32,251 bases of DNA from Oxalobacteraceae bacterium (GCA_025352145.1 JANXTY010000042.1:1-32251), one strand, 5' to 3'. Counted from the stretch's first letter, positions 8,191 to 17,968 are shown. The notes: generated from the sequence alone by a model not told the origin. Numbers and translations: made by a program.

Positions 8191-11100
8191 ATGAGACCTC
8201 CCGCACGATTCAAAAAAATTATTCTGATGCTATGTGGATGTGCAGCCCTGGTGACGATGCGCCTTCGCGCTGATGATCTGAGTGAAAAATTCGTCTCGCC
8301 ACCTGCTTCGGCCCGTCCGTGGGTTTACTGGACCTGGCTCAACAGCAACCTCACAAAAGAAGGTATTACTGCCGATCTCGAAGCAATGCAGCGTGTTGGC
8401 ATCGGTGGCGCACTTATCCTCGATGTCGAGCAAGGCACGCCACCAGGACCAATGAAATTTTTTGATCCGCAATGGCAAGTGATGTTCAAGCACGCTGTGA
8501 TGGAAGCGAAGCGATTGGGGTTGGAAATCAACATGAATAACGGCGCTGGCTATTACGGTAGCGGAGGCCAATGGGTGAAACCTGAACAAGGCATGCAGTG
8601 GATCTATCAGAGTGAACAGCACGTAAAGGGAGGAGGTCACTGGCAAGGCACCTTAGTCAAGCCAATTAATCGCGCGGACTATCGCGACATTGTTGTGCTG
8701 GCAGTCGCTGAACCTTCTGCTGTAGATAATAAATCGCGCTACAAAATTCCCGATCTGACCATGAAAGCATTGCAGTGGAAAACCTGGATCGCCTACAAGG
8801 GTGGGCAAAGCGCCGCGCTCGACGCTACCGCCCCACCAGAGGCGGTGATCCCACAGGAAGGTGTAATCAATATCTCACAGTTGATGGACGCATCAGGCAA
8901 TCTTTCCTGGGACGTGCCGTCCGGTGAATGGACGTTACTGCGCATCGGCCACGCTTACAACGGCAGCATGATCGGGCCAACGCCCAAGGATCAGCGCGGG
9001 CCGGAAACTGACAAACTCAGCAAGGCAGCGACCATCATGCATTTTGAAACCTTCGTCAAACATTTGAATGATGTCATAGGAGAAGATGGAAAAAATACCC
9101 TGGTCGCTACCCACATCGATAGCTGGGAGGGCGGTGGGCAAAACTGGACTGCAGGCATGCGTGAAGAATTCTTGCAGCGTCGCGGTTACGATCCCGTAAC
9201 TTACCTGCCCATCCTTGGCGGCCGAGTGATCGGTAGCCTGCAAATGAGCGAGCGGTTTTTATGGGATTTACGCAAAACGGTTTCAGAACTGATGGTGCAA
9301 AATTACGTTGCCGAATTTGCCCGCCTCGCGCACGAAAACAAACTGCGCTTCACCTTTGAAAGTTATACCACCACCGGCAATGATCTCGACGCTGCCAACT
9401 TTGTGGACGAACCGATGGCGGAATTTTGGACGCCCACTGGACAAGGCGCAGATTTTTATCCCACCATGAAAGCAATGGCCTCTGCTGCGCATATCAACGG
9501 GCGTTCCATTGTTGGCGCCGAAGCATTTACCTCATTCCGCACTGAGCGCTGGCTCTGGCATCCGGCGATGATTAAAAAAATCGGTGACGATGCATTTGCG
9601 CAAGGCGTGAACCGTTTCGTATTCCATCGCTATGCCTCGCAACCTTTCATGAATCGCGTGCCTGGTCAACAGATGGGGCCGTGGGGACTGCACTACGAGC
9701 GTACTAACACATGGTGGGAATGGACCACGCCGTGGCACACTTATTTGGCGCGCAGTCAGTACATGCTGCGTCAAGGCCAATCTGTTGCCGATGTCCTGAG
9801 TCTGCAGTCGGAAGAACCAATTTTGCGCTTTCAGGCGGCACCGCTTATAGGTTACGACTACGATGCCTGCAGCACGGATACCTTCCAACATATCCGTGTG
9901 GAAAACGGCAAACTTGTTCTGCCCAATGGCCGCAGCTACCGACTGCTCACATTAAGGCACACCGGCACGATGACTGTACCTTTGCTCACACGCATTCGCG
10001 ATCTGGTGCTGGACGGTGCAACCATTGTCGGCGATCCACCGCTGGCAACGCCAGGGCTGACGAATTATCCGCAGGCTGATGCCGAACTAAAAACAATCGC
10101 CGATCAACTGTGGGGAACAGACCCCACTATAAGCTCACGCACGCTGGGAAAAGGGCGTATCTTTCGCGGCATTTCAGCCGAGCATGCTTTGGTACAAATA
10201 GGCATCACTGCTGATTTCAAAGCAGATAAAGAGCTCCATTGGACACACCGCACCGCCGGACAAAACGACATTTATTTTGTCTCTAATCCAACAAACGACT
10301 CCATCGTTGCCGACACAACATTTCGCGTTACAGGCAAAGTCCCGGAACTATGGGATGCCGAAACAGGTCGTATAGTAACCGCGTTTCCCCATAGTAGCGA
10401 GGCCGGTGGCAACGTCCGTCTCTCACTACCTTTCGCACCAAGCGGCGCATGGTTCGTGGTGTTCCGTCCAACCACCAAAAACACTGCGCCTTTTATTCAG
10501 CGCATCGTGCGCGATGGTCAGCCGATTTTAGAAGATGGTCTTTTGCGCGGAGCCGCACCAGTGGTAGATCTTGTTAACGCCGAAGTACATGAAGCAGGTG
10601 CATTTGTGATCGGCACTAGTGACGGCAAGCTGCGCCACATCAACGTATCACCACTGCCGAAAGTGCTGGTAGTCAATGGGCCGTGGACATTGCGTTTCCC
10701 GAGCGGTTGGGGGGCACCCTCAGAAGTCACACTTGACAAACTCAAACCCTGGAACTCTTTAAGCGACGCCGGTGCCAAATATTTCTCCGGTACAGCGACC
10801 TATACGAAAACGCTCACGATACCGGCGGCATTTTTAAACAAAGGTCGCCACCTCACTCTCGATCTGGGTCAAGTGGCCGTTATGGCAAAAGTAAGTTTGA
10901 ATGGGCGCAATCTGGGAATTCTGTGGAAACCGCCATTTCAACTAGACATCACTGCCGCAGCCAAACCCGGCGTGAATCAGCTGGAGATTGCCGTAGTCAA
11001 CCTGTGGAGCAACCGCCTCATCGGTGACGAACAGCTTCCCGAAGACAGCGAACGCAATACCAACGGCACGCTCAAAGCTTGGCCGCAATGGCTCCTCGAT

Positions 11101-11238
11101 GGAAAGCCAAGCCCCACAGGCCGTCTAACTTTTAGCAGTTGGCGTTTGTGGAAAAACGATGATGCGTTGCAAGACTCGGGACTGTTAGGGCCCGTTGTAC
11201 TAAGAACGGCGGCGGTGTTGCCGATGATGTCGAAATGA
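8191..11238 (+). CDS. Secreted GH106-type glycoside hydrolase (alpha-L-rhamnosidase-like)
   Basis: The product is 1015 residues with an N-terminal signal peptide: basic MRPPARFKK, a hydrophobic core and likely cleavage after LRA at about residue 27. The main part matches the GH106/PF17132 pattern: SPPASARPWVYWTWLNSNLT, KEGITADLEAMQRVGIGGAL and EINMNNGAGYYGSGGQWVKP. The C-terminus is a GH2-like beta-sandwich (TATYTKTLTIP, VSLNGRNLGILWKPPF, NQLEIAVVNLWSNRLIG). Characterised GH106 enzymes remove L-rhamnose from plant polysaccharides and glycosides; this one's substrate is not known. The gene stands alone, with no transporter or regulator beside it. The family is best known from Bacteroidetes, Acidobacteria and sphingomonads, so lateral acquisition is plausible. 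No frameshift is visible. Confidence 0.8.
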   Translation: MRPPARFKKIILMLCGCAALVTMRLRADDLSEKFVSPPASARPWVYWTWLNSNLTKEGITADLEAMQRVGIGGALILDVEQGTPPGPMKFFDPQWQVMFKHAVMEAKRLGLEINMNNGAGYYGSGGQWVKPEQGMQWIYQSEQHVKGGGHWQGTLVKPINRADYRDIVVLAVAEPSAVDNKSRYKIPDLTMKALQWKTWIAYKGGQSAALDATAPPEAVIPQEGVINISQLMDASGNLSWDVPSGEWTLLRIGHAYNGSMIGPTPKDQRGPETDKLSKAATIMHFETFVKHLNDVIGEDGKNTLVATHIDSWEGGGQNWTAGMREEFLQRRGYDPVTYLPILGGRVIGSLQMSERFLWDLRKTVSELMVQNYVAEFARLAHENKLRFTFESYTTTGNDLDAANFVDEPMAEFWTPTGQGADFYPTMKAMASAAHINGRSIVGAEAFTSFRTERWLWHPAMIKKIGDDAFAQGVNRFVFHRYASQPFMNRVPGQQMGPWGLHYERTNTWWEWTTPWHTYLARSQYMLRQGQSVADVLSLQSEEPILRFQAAPLIGYDYDACSTDTFQHIRVENGKLVLPNGRSYRLLTLRHTGTMTVPLLTRIRDLVLDGATIVGDPPLATPGLTNYPQADAELKTIADQLWGTDPTISSRTLGKGRIFRGISAEHALVQIGITADFKADKELHWTHRTAGQNDIYFVSNPTNDSIVADTTFRVTGKVPELWDAETGRIVTAFPHSSEAGGNVRLSLPFAPSGAWFVVFRPTTKNTAPFIQRIVRDGQPILEDGLLRGAAPVVDLVNAEVHEAGAFVIGTSDGKLRHINVSPLPKVLVVNGPWTLRFPSGWGAPSEVTLDKLKPWNSLSDAGAKYFSGTATYTKTLTIPAAFLNKGRHLTLDLGQVAVMAKVSLNGRNLGILWKPPFQLDITAAAKPGVNQLEIAVVNLWSNRLIGDEQLPEDSERNTNGTLKAWPQWLLDGKPSPTGRLTFSSWRLWKNDDALQDSGLLGPVVLRTAAVLPMMSK

Positions 11239-11460
11239 GTAGGTACGCAGGAAGATTGATTGCACGTAAAGAGCAGGTGACTTGCAAATAAAAATCGGCC
11301 GACATACATCCAGCGCCCATTTTTTTAATGATCCTAACCAGCGTAGCGTATCCCGTCAGCGCCCAAAAATTTTACAATAATTCTCGCGCTAAAGAATAGT
11401 TGCAAGGGCTATCCATCGGCGCACTCTACTGGCACAATTTTAATACTTATATTTTAGGGT

Positions 11461-13200
11461 ATGGCTGAGATGATCATTGGTATCGATTTGGGTACGACAA
11501 ACAGTTTGTGTGCCTTGTGGATTAACGGCGAGGCGGCGATTATTCCCAATGTTCATGGTCACAATATGACGCCTTCTATCGTCGGCTTGGATGGGAATGG
11601 CGAAGTACTGGTCGGTCTGCCTGCACGTGAGCGCCTTTTGCTGCATCCACAGCTGACGACTTCTTTATTCAAGCGCTACATGGGCAGCAATAAAACGGTC
11701 AAGTTAGGGCCGCGCACTTTTCGTCCCGAGGAATTGTCAGCCTTAGTTTTGCGCTCTCTCAAAGACGATGCCGAACGCTTTCTGGGGGAGTCGGTCACCG
11801 AAGCCATCATCACCGTTCCCGCCTACTTTAACGATACACAGCGCAAAGCAACGCGTATTGCCGGTGAATTGGCAGGCCTGAAGGTTGACCGCTTGCTCAA
11901 CGAACCTACCGGTGCTGCTTTGGCTTACGGTTTACATCAGCGCAGTGTCGAATCTACTTTCTTGATTTTTGATCTGGGGGGCGGCACTTTTGATGTGTCT
12001 ATTCTTGAACTTTTTGACGGTGTGATGGAAGTACGCGCCAGTGCAGGCGACAATTTTCTCGGTGGGGAAGATTTTGTGACCGCCCTGATTGACGCTTTTT
12101 TAAACGGGCCCGGCAATTCTTTGCGGGAGCAATACACCCATGAGCACAATGTCGAACATTTTGAACAAGGGCATCGTCTGGAACAAATACTGCGCAAAGA
12201 AGCCGAGCGCGTAAAGCGCTGGTTGAGCGATCATGGTTCAGCCAAGTTCAAGGTAAGCTGGCAAGACCAGCATTTTGAATGGCTCATTAGCGAAGCCGAA
12301 TTTACGCGAATAGTTGAACCGCTGTTGCTGCGACTGCGCACACCTATCGAACGTGCGTTGCGTGACAGTCGCTTACGGACTTCGGATCTAAATGAAATTA
12401 TTCTTGCAGGCGGAGCCAGTCGCATGCCATTGGTGCGAAAAATGGTAGCGCGCTTGTTCGGCAGATTACCCGCCATCCATTTGAATCCCGATGAACTCGT
12501 CGCCCGGGGCGCTGCCGTGCAAGCGGGACTGACTATGGGCGATGCAGCGCTCGACGAGATCGTGATGACTGATGTCTGTCCCTATACGCTGGGAACGGCG
12601 GTTTCTGAGCGCTTTGGAAATGATATCCAGAGCGGCATCTATTTACCCATTATCGAACGCAATAGCATCGTTCCGATCAGTCGTGAAAAATCATTGATCA
12701 CCTTGACCGATCACCAGCGCATCGTCAGCATCAAAATTTTTCAGGGTGAATCGCGCCAAGTGCAGGACAATATATTTCTAGGGGAACTGGAAGTACCCGT
12801 TCCTCCCCGTCCCGCAGGCGAAGTCGAGGTCACGGTGCGCTACACCTATACGGTTGATGGTTTATTGGAAGCGGAATGCACCGTGACCGGCTCCCCAGAA
12901 AAGCATCGACTGGTGATTGAGAAGAATCCCGGCTCACTGACCCCGGAGGAAGTTGCTGAACGTTTGAGCGAGTTGAGCAAGTTGAAAATTCACCCGCGTG
13001 AACAGTTAGAGAATACCCTCACGCTCAATCGCATGCAACGCATGTATGAAGAACATCTAGGTGATAAACGCGCTTACATCGGACAGCTTATCGGGCGTTT
13101 TCAGAAAGATTTACAAACGCAGGATAGTCGCCTCATTAACGAGTCGCGCCGCGACCTCAATAAACTACTCGACAATATCGAAGGCGAACTACGCCTATGA
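11461..13200 (+). CDS. hscC: HscC-like Hsp70 chaperone
   Basis: This Hsp70 of 579 residues is shorter than DnaK (about 640), as is typical for HscC. Nucleotide-binding signatures are intact: [10 protein letters not shown] (6-15), [13 protein letters not shown] (119-131), [13 protein letters not shown] (145-157), [10 protein letters not shown] (171-180) and the adenosine-binding [12 protein letters not shown]. The substrate-binding beta region follows (about 375-500), with a short helical lid. HscC is a specialised Hsp70 that works with membrane J-proteins in E. coli. The ATG at 11461 has AGGG only 2 bases away; the ATG at 11470 is better spaced from it and may be the true start. The J-like gene overlaps the 3' end by 4 bp, so the two are probably made together. 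Confidence 0.88.
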   Translation: MAEMIIGIDLGTTNSLCALWINGEAAIIPNVHGHNMTPSIVGLDGNGEVLVGLPARERLLLHPQLTTSLFKRYMGSNKTVKLGPRTFRPEELSALVLRSLKDDAERFLGESVTEAIITVPAYFNDTQRKATRIAGELAGLKVDRLLNEPTGAALAYGLHQRSVESTFLIFDLGGGTFDVSILELFDGVMEVRASAGDNFLGGEDFVTALIDAFLNGPGNSLREQYTHEHNVEHFEQGHRLEQILRKEAERVKRWLSDHGSAKFKVSWQDQHFEWLISEAEFTRIVEPLLLRLRTPIERALRDSRLRTSDLNEIILAGGASRMPLVRKMVARLFGRLPAIHLNPDELVARGAAVQAGLTMGDAALDEIVMTDVCPYTLGTAVSERFGNDIQSGIYLPIIERNSIVPISREKSLITLTDHQRIVSIKIFQGESRQVQDNIFLGELEVPVPPRPAGEVEVTVRYTYTVDGLLEAECTVTGSPEKHRLVIEKNPGSLTPEEVAERLSELSKLKIHPREQLENTLTLNRMQRMYEEHLGDKRAYIGQLIGRFQKDLQTQDSRLINESRRDLNKLLDNIEGELRL

Positions 13201-15155
13201 CCCAAGCTTTGCACTGGACGGCCTTAAGCATTGCGCCCACTGCCGACACCAAAATTATTCGCAAGCGTTATGCACAACTACTCAAGGCAATTGATCAGAA
13301 AGCGAACCCCGATCAATTTCAGCAATTGCGCCATGCCTACGAAGCGGCACTAGATGAAGCCCGGTGGCTGGCGCATGATGAAGCGCAAGGACAAGCAACA
13401 TCTGACCAGACTCAAACAGAACATTCCCCGGTAGAGACTGCATCTCGCCATGAGGCAGCTTCTCCAGTTACAGCCGATCCCAGCCATGCGCCTGCTTCAC
13501 CTGTCATAGCCACGCCGACGGAAACACACCTCGGCGAATGGGCCGATACTATCGCATCGTTACTTCAGCGCGACGACGTAACCACAGCCGTCGACATCTT
13601 ATCGCAACACCTGAAAAGCACGATCCGCGAGCGGCGGAATACCTGGAGTTTGTACCAGAATTTGATCATCAATGTCTGTCTGCAAGGTGAAAACATACCC
13701 TATTCTTTTGTTGAAGCAGCCGCGGAATTATTCGGCTGGTTTGATCCTGACAAGCAAGGCGATTTTTTTAATGCGCCACAACTACGTGGGATACGCGCCA
13801 GCATTCTCCATCAGGATGCGAATAATGTAGCATCACGGTTCAAGATAGAAAATAGCGCTGAGGCACTCAAATTTCTTCAGTTCATGTTGGATCGGGAACG
13901 GCTGCAAGGATTGAACGAGCGCGACTATTTTGAGGCATGCCTGTTGCTACAAAGCACCCAGCAGGAATTGCCGCTGCCAGCCATGCAAAGCATCAACACC
14001 GCTCTGAAATGGGATAAGGAGAATGGCCATCTCTGGGCGCTCGCTCCCCAAGCTTGCGAGGATTTTCGTGTGCGCATGAATGGCTTGCTGGAACAACAGG
14101 CCACCCAGGACTTTGAAGCATATCTGCATCGGGTGGCGGCTAATAAGGCCGAGGTGACGGGGGTTGAATTGGCCCAACAAAAATTATTTGTTTACCTTGC
14201 ATTACCTTTTTTATTGAGCGTCATTAGCGCAGGGGTTCCCGCAGTTCTCGGCGCTGAATTAGTCGTTGTTTTAATTTCATTTTTAGCGGGCCTTACAGGA
14301 AGCGGCTTGTTGTCAGCCGTGATCTATGAGAAACGCCGAGTCCAGAACTACTCCGGCATCGAAATACAAGCCGCACAAAATCTGCTGTCGCCCTATCGAC
14401 CCCGATGGCTGCGTTGGCGCGCATTCAGTAGCGCGCGCCAACAACGCACCAAAGAAATGTTGGCCTATATCGAATCTCGCCATCCACAAATCAGAGAAAA
14501 ACTCGATGCAGAAACTGTAGAATTCTGGCGTAAGACATGGCCCTCCATCGCACGCGATAAGATCGCCGTGCGATGCGTATTTGCACTGCCTATGGCAATG
14601 ATGATCGCAATTCCGATGGCTTCCGCAGACTGGCTTAGCCGGATTTGGGCGCCAGCCTTGCCTGCTCTCATAATCCTGGCCATGTCTGTATTAGTCGCAG
14701 GACAAGTCTATCTATTCTCAGCATTGCCGATATGGTGTGACCCACTATTCAAACGGGCCAATTTATTCCTTGCCAAATGGATTTTGCCAAAACGTTTTCA
14801 AGCTTTGCCCAGCCGGGGATTGAGCTGTATCGGATGGATCATTTTTTCCGTTGGGGCGAGCGTGATTATTTCGCTTTTTTCGTTAGTATTTGAGCTGGGC
14901 GCGCATGACAGTATCTGGATTTCATTGTTCATCGTACTGCCGCTGAGCTGGATCTGTGTTGGCTGGATATATCTCTGGTACTACGACCGCAATCTGGATA
15001 GGCCCACCAAAGTGACGGTGCAAAATACTATTCGCGGGTGGCATTGGTTATTAATTATTTTCTTGAGCATTTCTTTGATCAGAGCAAAAGATCCATGTGG
15101 GTTCTTAACTGGGGCGAAATTTGCGAAGTTGAACCTGGCAACCTGTCGGGCTTAA
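13197..15155 (+). CDS. Membrane-anchored J-like protein, probable HscC partner
   Basis: The product is 652 residues. Residues 5-55 form a J-like fold (LHWTALSIAPTADTKIIRKR, then LRHAYEAAL), but the HPD tripeptide is absent: its place is filled by AIDQKANPDQ (31-40). A Pro/Ala-rich linker, a helical region (about 110-320) and at least four hydrophobic stretches (about 331-378, 456-500, 541-595, 612-630) follow, predicting a polytopic C-terminal membrane domain. Overlap with the Hsp70 gene by ATGA suggests translational coupling. In E. coli, HscC is paired with the membrane J-proteins DjlB and DjlC, so this is probably the equivalent partner. The stop codon lies inside one arm of an inverted repeat (15138-15226). 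Confidence 0.75.
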   Translation: MTQALHWTALSIAPTADTKIIRKRYAQLLKAIDQKANPDQFQQLRHAYEAALDEARWLAHDEAQGQATSDQTQTEHSPVETASRHEAASPVTADPSHAPASPVIATPTETHLGEWADTIASLLQRDDVTTAVDILSQHLKSTIRERRNTWSLYQNLIINVCLQGENIPYSFVEAAAELFGWFDPDKQGDFFNAPQLRGIRASILHQDANNVASRFKIENSAEALKFLQFMLDRERLQGLNERDYFEACLLLQSTQQELPLPAMQSINTALKWDKENGHLWALAPQACEDFRVRMNGLLEQQATQDFEAYLHRVAANKAEVTGVELAQQKLFVYLALPFLLSVISAGVPAVLGAELVVVLISFLAGLTGSGLLSAVIYEKRRVQNYSGIEIQAAQNLLSPYRPRWLRWRAFSSARQQRTKEMLAYIESRHPQIREKLDAETVEFWRKTWPSIARDKIAVRCVFALPMAMMIAIPMASADWLSRIWAPALPALIILAMSVLVAGQVYLFSALPIWCDPLFKRANLFLAKWILPKRFQALPSRGLSCIGWIIFSVGASVIISLFSLVFELGAHDSIWISLFIVLPLSWICVGWIYLWYYDRNLDRPTKVTVQNTIRGWHWLLIIFLSISLIRAKDPCGFLTGAKFAKLNLATCRA

Positions 15156-15226
15156 GGTCTCGAAGCGAAAAATCACCTGAGCAGGGCAGATTTTGCAGCC
15201 GACAACCCCTAAGTCCGACAGGCTGC
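15138..15226. repeat. Imperfect 17-bp inverted repeat straddling the J-like gene 3' end
   Basis: Positions 15138-15154 and 15210-15226 are inverted copies matching at 15 of 17 bases, with 55 bp between. The left arm includes the last codons and first stop bases of the J-like gene. The right arm is part of a 16-bp word that recurs at 21600-21615. No T-run follows, so this is not a classical intrinsic terminator, though a long-stem structure in the mRNA 3' end is possible. Confidence 0.55.
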
Positions 15227-15230
15227 TAGA
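15215..15230 (+). repeat. Dispersed 16-bp repeat, copy 1
   Basis: CCGACAGGCTGCTAGA occurs here and again, identical, at 21600-21615. Both copies lie at or just after the 3' end of a plus-strand gene (J-like protein; rarD). A 16-base exact repeat in 32 kb is not expected by chance, so this may be a small dispersed repeat family in the genome. Confidence 0.6.
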
Positions 15231-15272
15231 TAATCCGATCGTTCATCCTCCCTACCCCATTAAACTTCATTC

Positions 15273-16370
15273 ATGGCAAATCAGGTAACCATCTCATCGC
15301 AACGCATCACCTTCAAGCCTGGGCTTGCCGTACTCGCGGTGTCGCTTCTTCTACATCTGTGTTTTCTGAACTGGGCTAGCGAACGTATCGGCACTCCAGC
15401 AATCGATCGAGATGCTCGCCTCTCGATCCTGGTGGCTTTGCACCCAACCCCAACAGTACTCATGCCGGTCGCTCCCCCCACTGCGCTGCCTCCAGCCATT
15501 GCCACACCACTTAAATCGTCGCCGCTTGAGCCAGATCCCATGTCCGAGCCAACTAAGCATGTCCCCCCTATTTCGGAGGAGGCCGTGACCTCTCCCACAT
15601 TGCAGTCTGAGGTATCTAACGATGCCTCCTCCCCCGCGCCAAAGGAAGCCATCCCTGATTTAGCGCCGCCACCAGAAGATGCTATTCGATCCTATCAGGT
15701 CGTCCCTCCCCCTTCCGTCGAACTGAAATATAAGACCGAGGCAATGCATAAAGGAAGTGCCATCTATGGTGCCAGTAGTATTCGCTGGATTAAGAGCGAC
15801 AACAGGTATTTAATTCAGGGCGAAACACGGGCGCTGTTTTTTTCTTTATTAAACTTTACTAGTGAGGGCCTAATCGATTCTTACGGCGTATCGCCGGTGC
15901 GTTATTCTGAAAAGCGTTTTCGCAAATCTGAGACTAATACGCACTTTCATCGAGAACGCAATACGATCAGTTTTTCTGCTTCCACCGCATCCTATCCGCG
16001 CCAAGGCGGCGAACAGGATCGAGCCAGTATTATTTGGCAGCTTGTCGGTATTGGCCTGGGAAACAAAGAAAATATTTCCCCCGGGGCTTACCTCAACTTC
16101 GTTGTCGCCGGTGACAAAAACGCAGACGTATGGCACATTCAGGTCATCGACAACGAGCCGATTCGCGTGAATGAAAAATACCTCAATGCCTGGCATCTGA
16201 TTCGTTTACCCCATCCCGATTCCTATGATCAAAAACTTGAGATATGGCTCGCACCCCAACAAGGGTGGTTACCGGTGCGCCTGCGCACCACCGAAAAAAA
16301 TGGGGATACTGTCGATATGTCGCTCTCTGAACCGCCTTTGTTCATTCCCGATTCAGCCTCTCACTCCTGA
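15273..16370 (+). CDS. DUF3108 protein with TonB-like N-terminus
   Basis: This protein of 365 residues has a short cytoplasmic start and a single hydrophobic segment (PGLAVLAVSLLLHLCFL, about 16-32). A Pro/Ser/Thr-rich periplasmic linker (about 55-150) is followed by a DUF3108 domain (about 150-355) with FRKSETNTHFHRER and GGEQDRASIIWQL. The anchor plus proline-rich spacer resembles the layout of TonB, but no TonB C-terminal domain is present. DUF3108 has no established biochemical function; its members are periplasmic or envelope proteins. The downstream gene is a paralogue with a signal peptide instead, and they probably form an operon (about 30-bp gap). The ATG has no strong ribosome-binding site. 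Confidence 0.78.
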   Translation: MANQVTISSQRITFKPGLAVLAVSLLLHLCFLNWASERIGTPAIDRDARLSILVALHPTPTVLMPVAPPTALPPAIATPLKSSPLEPDPMSEPTKHVPPISEEAVTSPTLQSEVSNDASSPAPKEAIPDLAPPPEDAIRSYQVVPPPSVELKYKTEAMHKGSAIYGASSIRWIKSDNRYLIQGETRALFFSLLNFTSEGLIDSYGVSPVRYSEKRFRKSETNTHFHRERNTISFSASTASYPRQGGEQDRASIIWQLVGIGLGNKENISPGAYLNFVVAGDKNADVWHIQVIDNEPIRVNEKYLNAWHLIRLPHPDSYDQKLEIWLAPQQGWLPVRLRTTEKNGDTVDMSLSEPPLFIPDSASHS

Positions 16371-16399
16371 TTAGGGTGACCCTTACACGGAATATATTG

Positions 16400-17152
16400 A
16401 TGATGAATATGCTGCTTCGCTACACGGTTTTTGTCTTGTTCGCTATTCCATTTTTTATTGCGCCAGCGCTAGCGGCAGATCATATTGTCGAAAAATATCC
16501 CTTCGCTTTGCCCCCATCAGCAAGCTTGACCTATGTCATCAAAGGTACCCAAAGCGGCATTCCAGTGAGCGGTCAAGGATTGTTGCGGTGGCAGATCGCA
16601 GATAATAAATACACGGTTCTGGCCCAGACACGGGTTCTGTTTTTTGGCATCATCATGGAATCCGGGAGCGATGGCTTAGTCGATGATGCGGGCTTGGCGC
16701 CGCAACACTATTTTGAAAAGAGTTTTCGCAAAGAAAAAATGACGACGCGCTTTAATCGTGAGCGAAAACTAATCAGCTTTAGCCAATCTTCACAAATTTA
16801 TCCCATTCTCGGCGGTGAACAAGACCGGACCAGTGTAACTTGGCAACTCGCTTCGATAGTACGCGCTGCACCAGAAAAATTTTCTTCTGGGACCGAGTGG
16901 ACCTTTTTTGTCGCAGGCCGACGCGATGCGGAGCCTTGGACGTTTAAGGTGATTCAACAAGAATCGATTCAGACGCAGCTAGGTATCATCAAGGCACTTC
17001 ATCTGAGCAGGGCACCACCACCCGATTCAAAGAAACAGCAGCTTGATCTCTGGTTCGCTCCTTCACTTGAAGGGTACCCGGTCCAAATACGTTTTCTGGA
17101 AGGGAATGGAAATTTCGTCGAACAAAAGCTGGAGAAAATCGACAGGCTATAA
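16400..17152 (+). CDS. DUF3108 periplasmic protein
   Basis: About 250 residues starting at the ATG at 16400, which has CGGA 8 bases upstream; a GTG at 16376 and other nearby ATGs are alternatives. A signal peptide (LLRYTVFVLFAIPFFIAPAL, then AADH) predicts export. The mature part is a DUF3108 domain closely resembling the second half of the preceding gene: FRKEKMTTRFNRERKLISFS, GGEQDRTSVTWQL and FFVAGRRDAEPWTFKV align with it. This looks like a tandem duplication in which one copy kept a transmembrane anchor and the other is soluble or membrane-associated in the periplasm. Function unknown. Confidence 0.8.
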   Translation: MMNMLLRYTVFVLFAIPFFIAPALAADHIVEKYPFALPPSASLTYVIKGTQSGIPVSGQGLLRWQIADNKYTVLAQTRVLFFGIIMESGSDGLVDDAGLAPQHYFEKSFRKEKMTTRFNRERKLISFSQSSQIYPILGGEQDRTSVTWQLASIVRAAPEKFSSGTEWTFFVAGRRDAEPWTFKVIQQESIQTQLGIIKALHLSRAPPPDSKKQQLDLWFAPSLEGYPVQIRFLEGNGNFVEQKLEKIDRL

Positions 17153-17208
17153 AACGCCCCGCCAACATAAGTCCATTATCCTAGGGAGATTCTTTCTTTG
17201 TCGTCTTG

Positions 17209-17214
17209 TATAAT
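17209..17214 (+). promoter_or_regulatory. TATAAT -10 box, probable promoter of the cyclophilin lipoprotein gene
   Basis: A perfect TATAAT lies about 105 bases before the TTG start of the next gene. The -35 region at the correct distance is poor, so the promoter may be weak or need an activator. Confidence 0.4.
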
Positions 17215-17317
17215 TCGCGCTCGGTGATGAAGGACATCAATGATGAAATTGTTTTCATCCATAACCATTTTTAGCCGCTTAATATAGGCGGTCCTGCATA
17301 TCTGATTGGAGAATATT

Positions 17318-17935
17318 TTGGCTTTGAAGATAAAGAGTTTGTTAGCGATTTTTAGCGTACTGGCCTTAGTAGTCGGTTGTGGTGGCGGTGGTTCGGACAG
17401 TTCGACCAATACCACATCATCCACAACGACAACGACTAATCCTACCCCACAGGTTACGTTGAAAACAAATTATGGCGATATCGTGGTCGAGCTCAATGCG
17501 ACCAAAGCGCCCGTGACTGTCAATAATTTTCTCCAATATGTGAACGATGGCTTCTACACCACCTTAATTTTCCACCGCGTAATCAATAATTTTGTCATTC
17601 AGGGGGGTGGTTTTAATGCGTCATTGCAGGCATCCGTCACGCGCGCGCCCATCGTTCTCGAATCGAACAAAGGCCTGAGCAATCTGCGGGGAACGATTGC
17701 GATGGCCCGTACCAGCGATCCCAATTCTGCCACTTCTCAGTTCTACATTAATGTGGTGGACAATACTAGTTTGGACGGCACCAGTTCGACCACGGGCTAT
17801 GCGGTATTTGGTACAGTCGTCGCTGGGATGACCGTCGTTGATTTAATCAAAGCTGTGCCAACGCAAACGAGCGGAGCATTCACAGATGTGCCAGTGACAC
17901 CGGTCATTATTACGTCTGCTACAAAGACGAAATAA
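17318..17935 (+). CDS. Peptidyl-prolyl cis-trans isomerase, cyclophilin type, lipoprotein
   Basis: The product is 205 residues. A lipoprotein signal peptide ends in the lipobox LVVGC (17-21), followed by a Gly/Ser/Thr-rich tether. The cyclophilin domain (about 45-203) has FHRVINNFVIQGGGF, RGTIAMARTSDPNSATSQFY, INVVDNTSLDG and GYAVFGTVVAGMTVVD. Cyclophilins catalyse proline isomerisation; this one would act on envelope proteins from a membrane-anchored position. I chose a TTG start at 17318 because GGAG sits 7 bases before it and it places the signal peptide correctly. The open frame extends four codons upstream through the ribosome-binding site. The short bacterial domain resembles PpiA/PpiB. 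Confidence 0.88.
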   Translation: MALKIKSLLAIFSVLALVVGCGGGGSDSSTNTTSSTTTTTNPTPQVTLKTNYGDIVVELNATKAPVTVNNFLQYVNDGFYTTLIFHRVINNFVIQGGGFNASLQASVTRAPIVLESNKGLSNLRGTIAMARTSDPNSATSQFYINVVDNTSLDGTSSTTGYAVFGTVVAGMTVVDLIKAVPTQTSGAFTDVPVTPVIITSATKTK

Positions 17936-17951
17936 GTAGTTGTAAATGACG

Positions 17952-17968
17952 GGGGGCCAGCGGTCCCC
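17952..17968 (+). terminator. GC-rich hairpin after the cyclophilin gene
   Basis: GGGGGCC (17952-17958) pairs with GGTCCCC (17962-17968), including one G-U pair, around an AGC loop, 17 bases after the stop codon. The stem is strong but no T-run follows, so it may be an mRNA 3'-end stabiliser or a weak terminator. Confidence 0.4.

Noticed and set aside
16376-16399. GTG start for the second DUF3108 gene
   Set aside because: It lies close to the preceding stop codon, whereas the ATG at 16400 has CGGA well placed and leaves a normal signal peptide.
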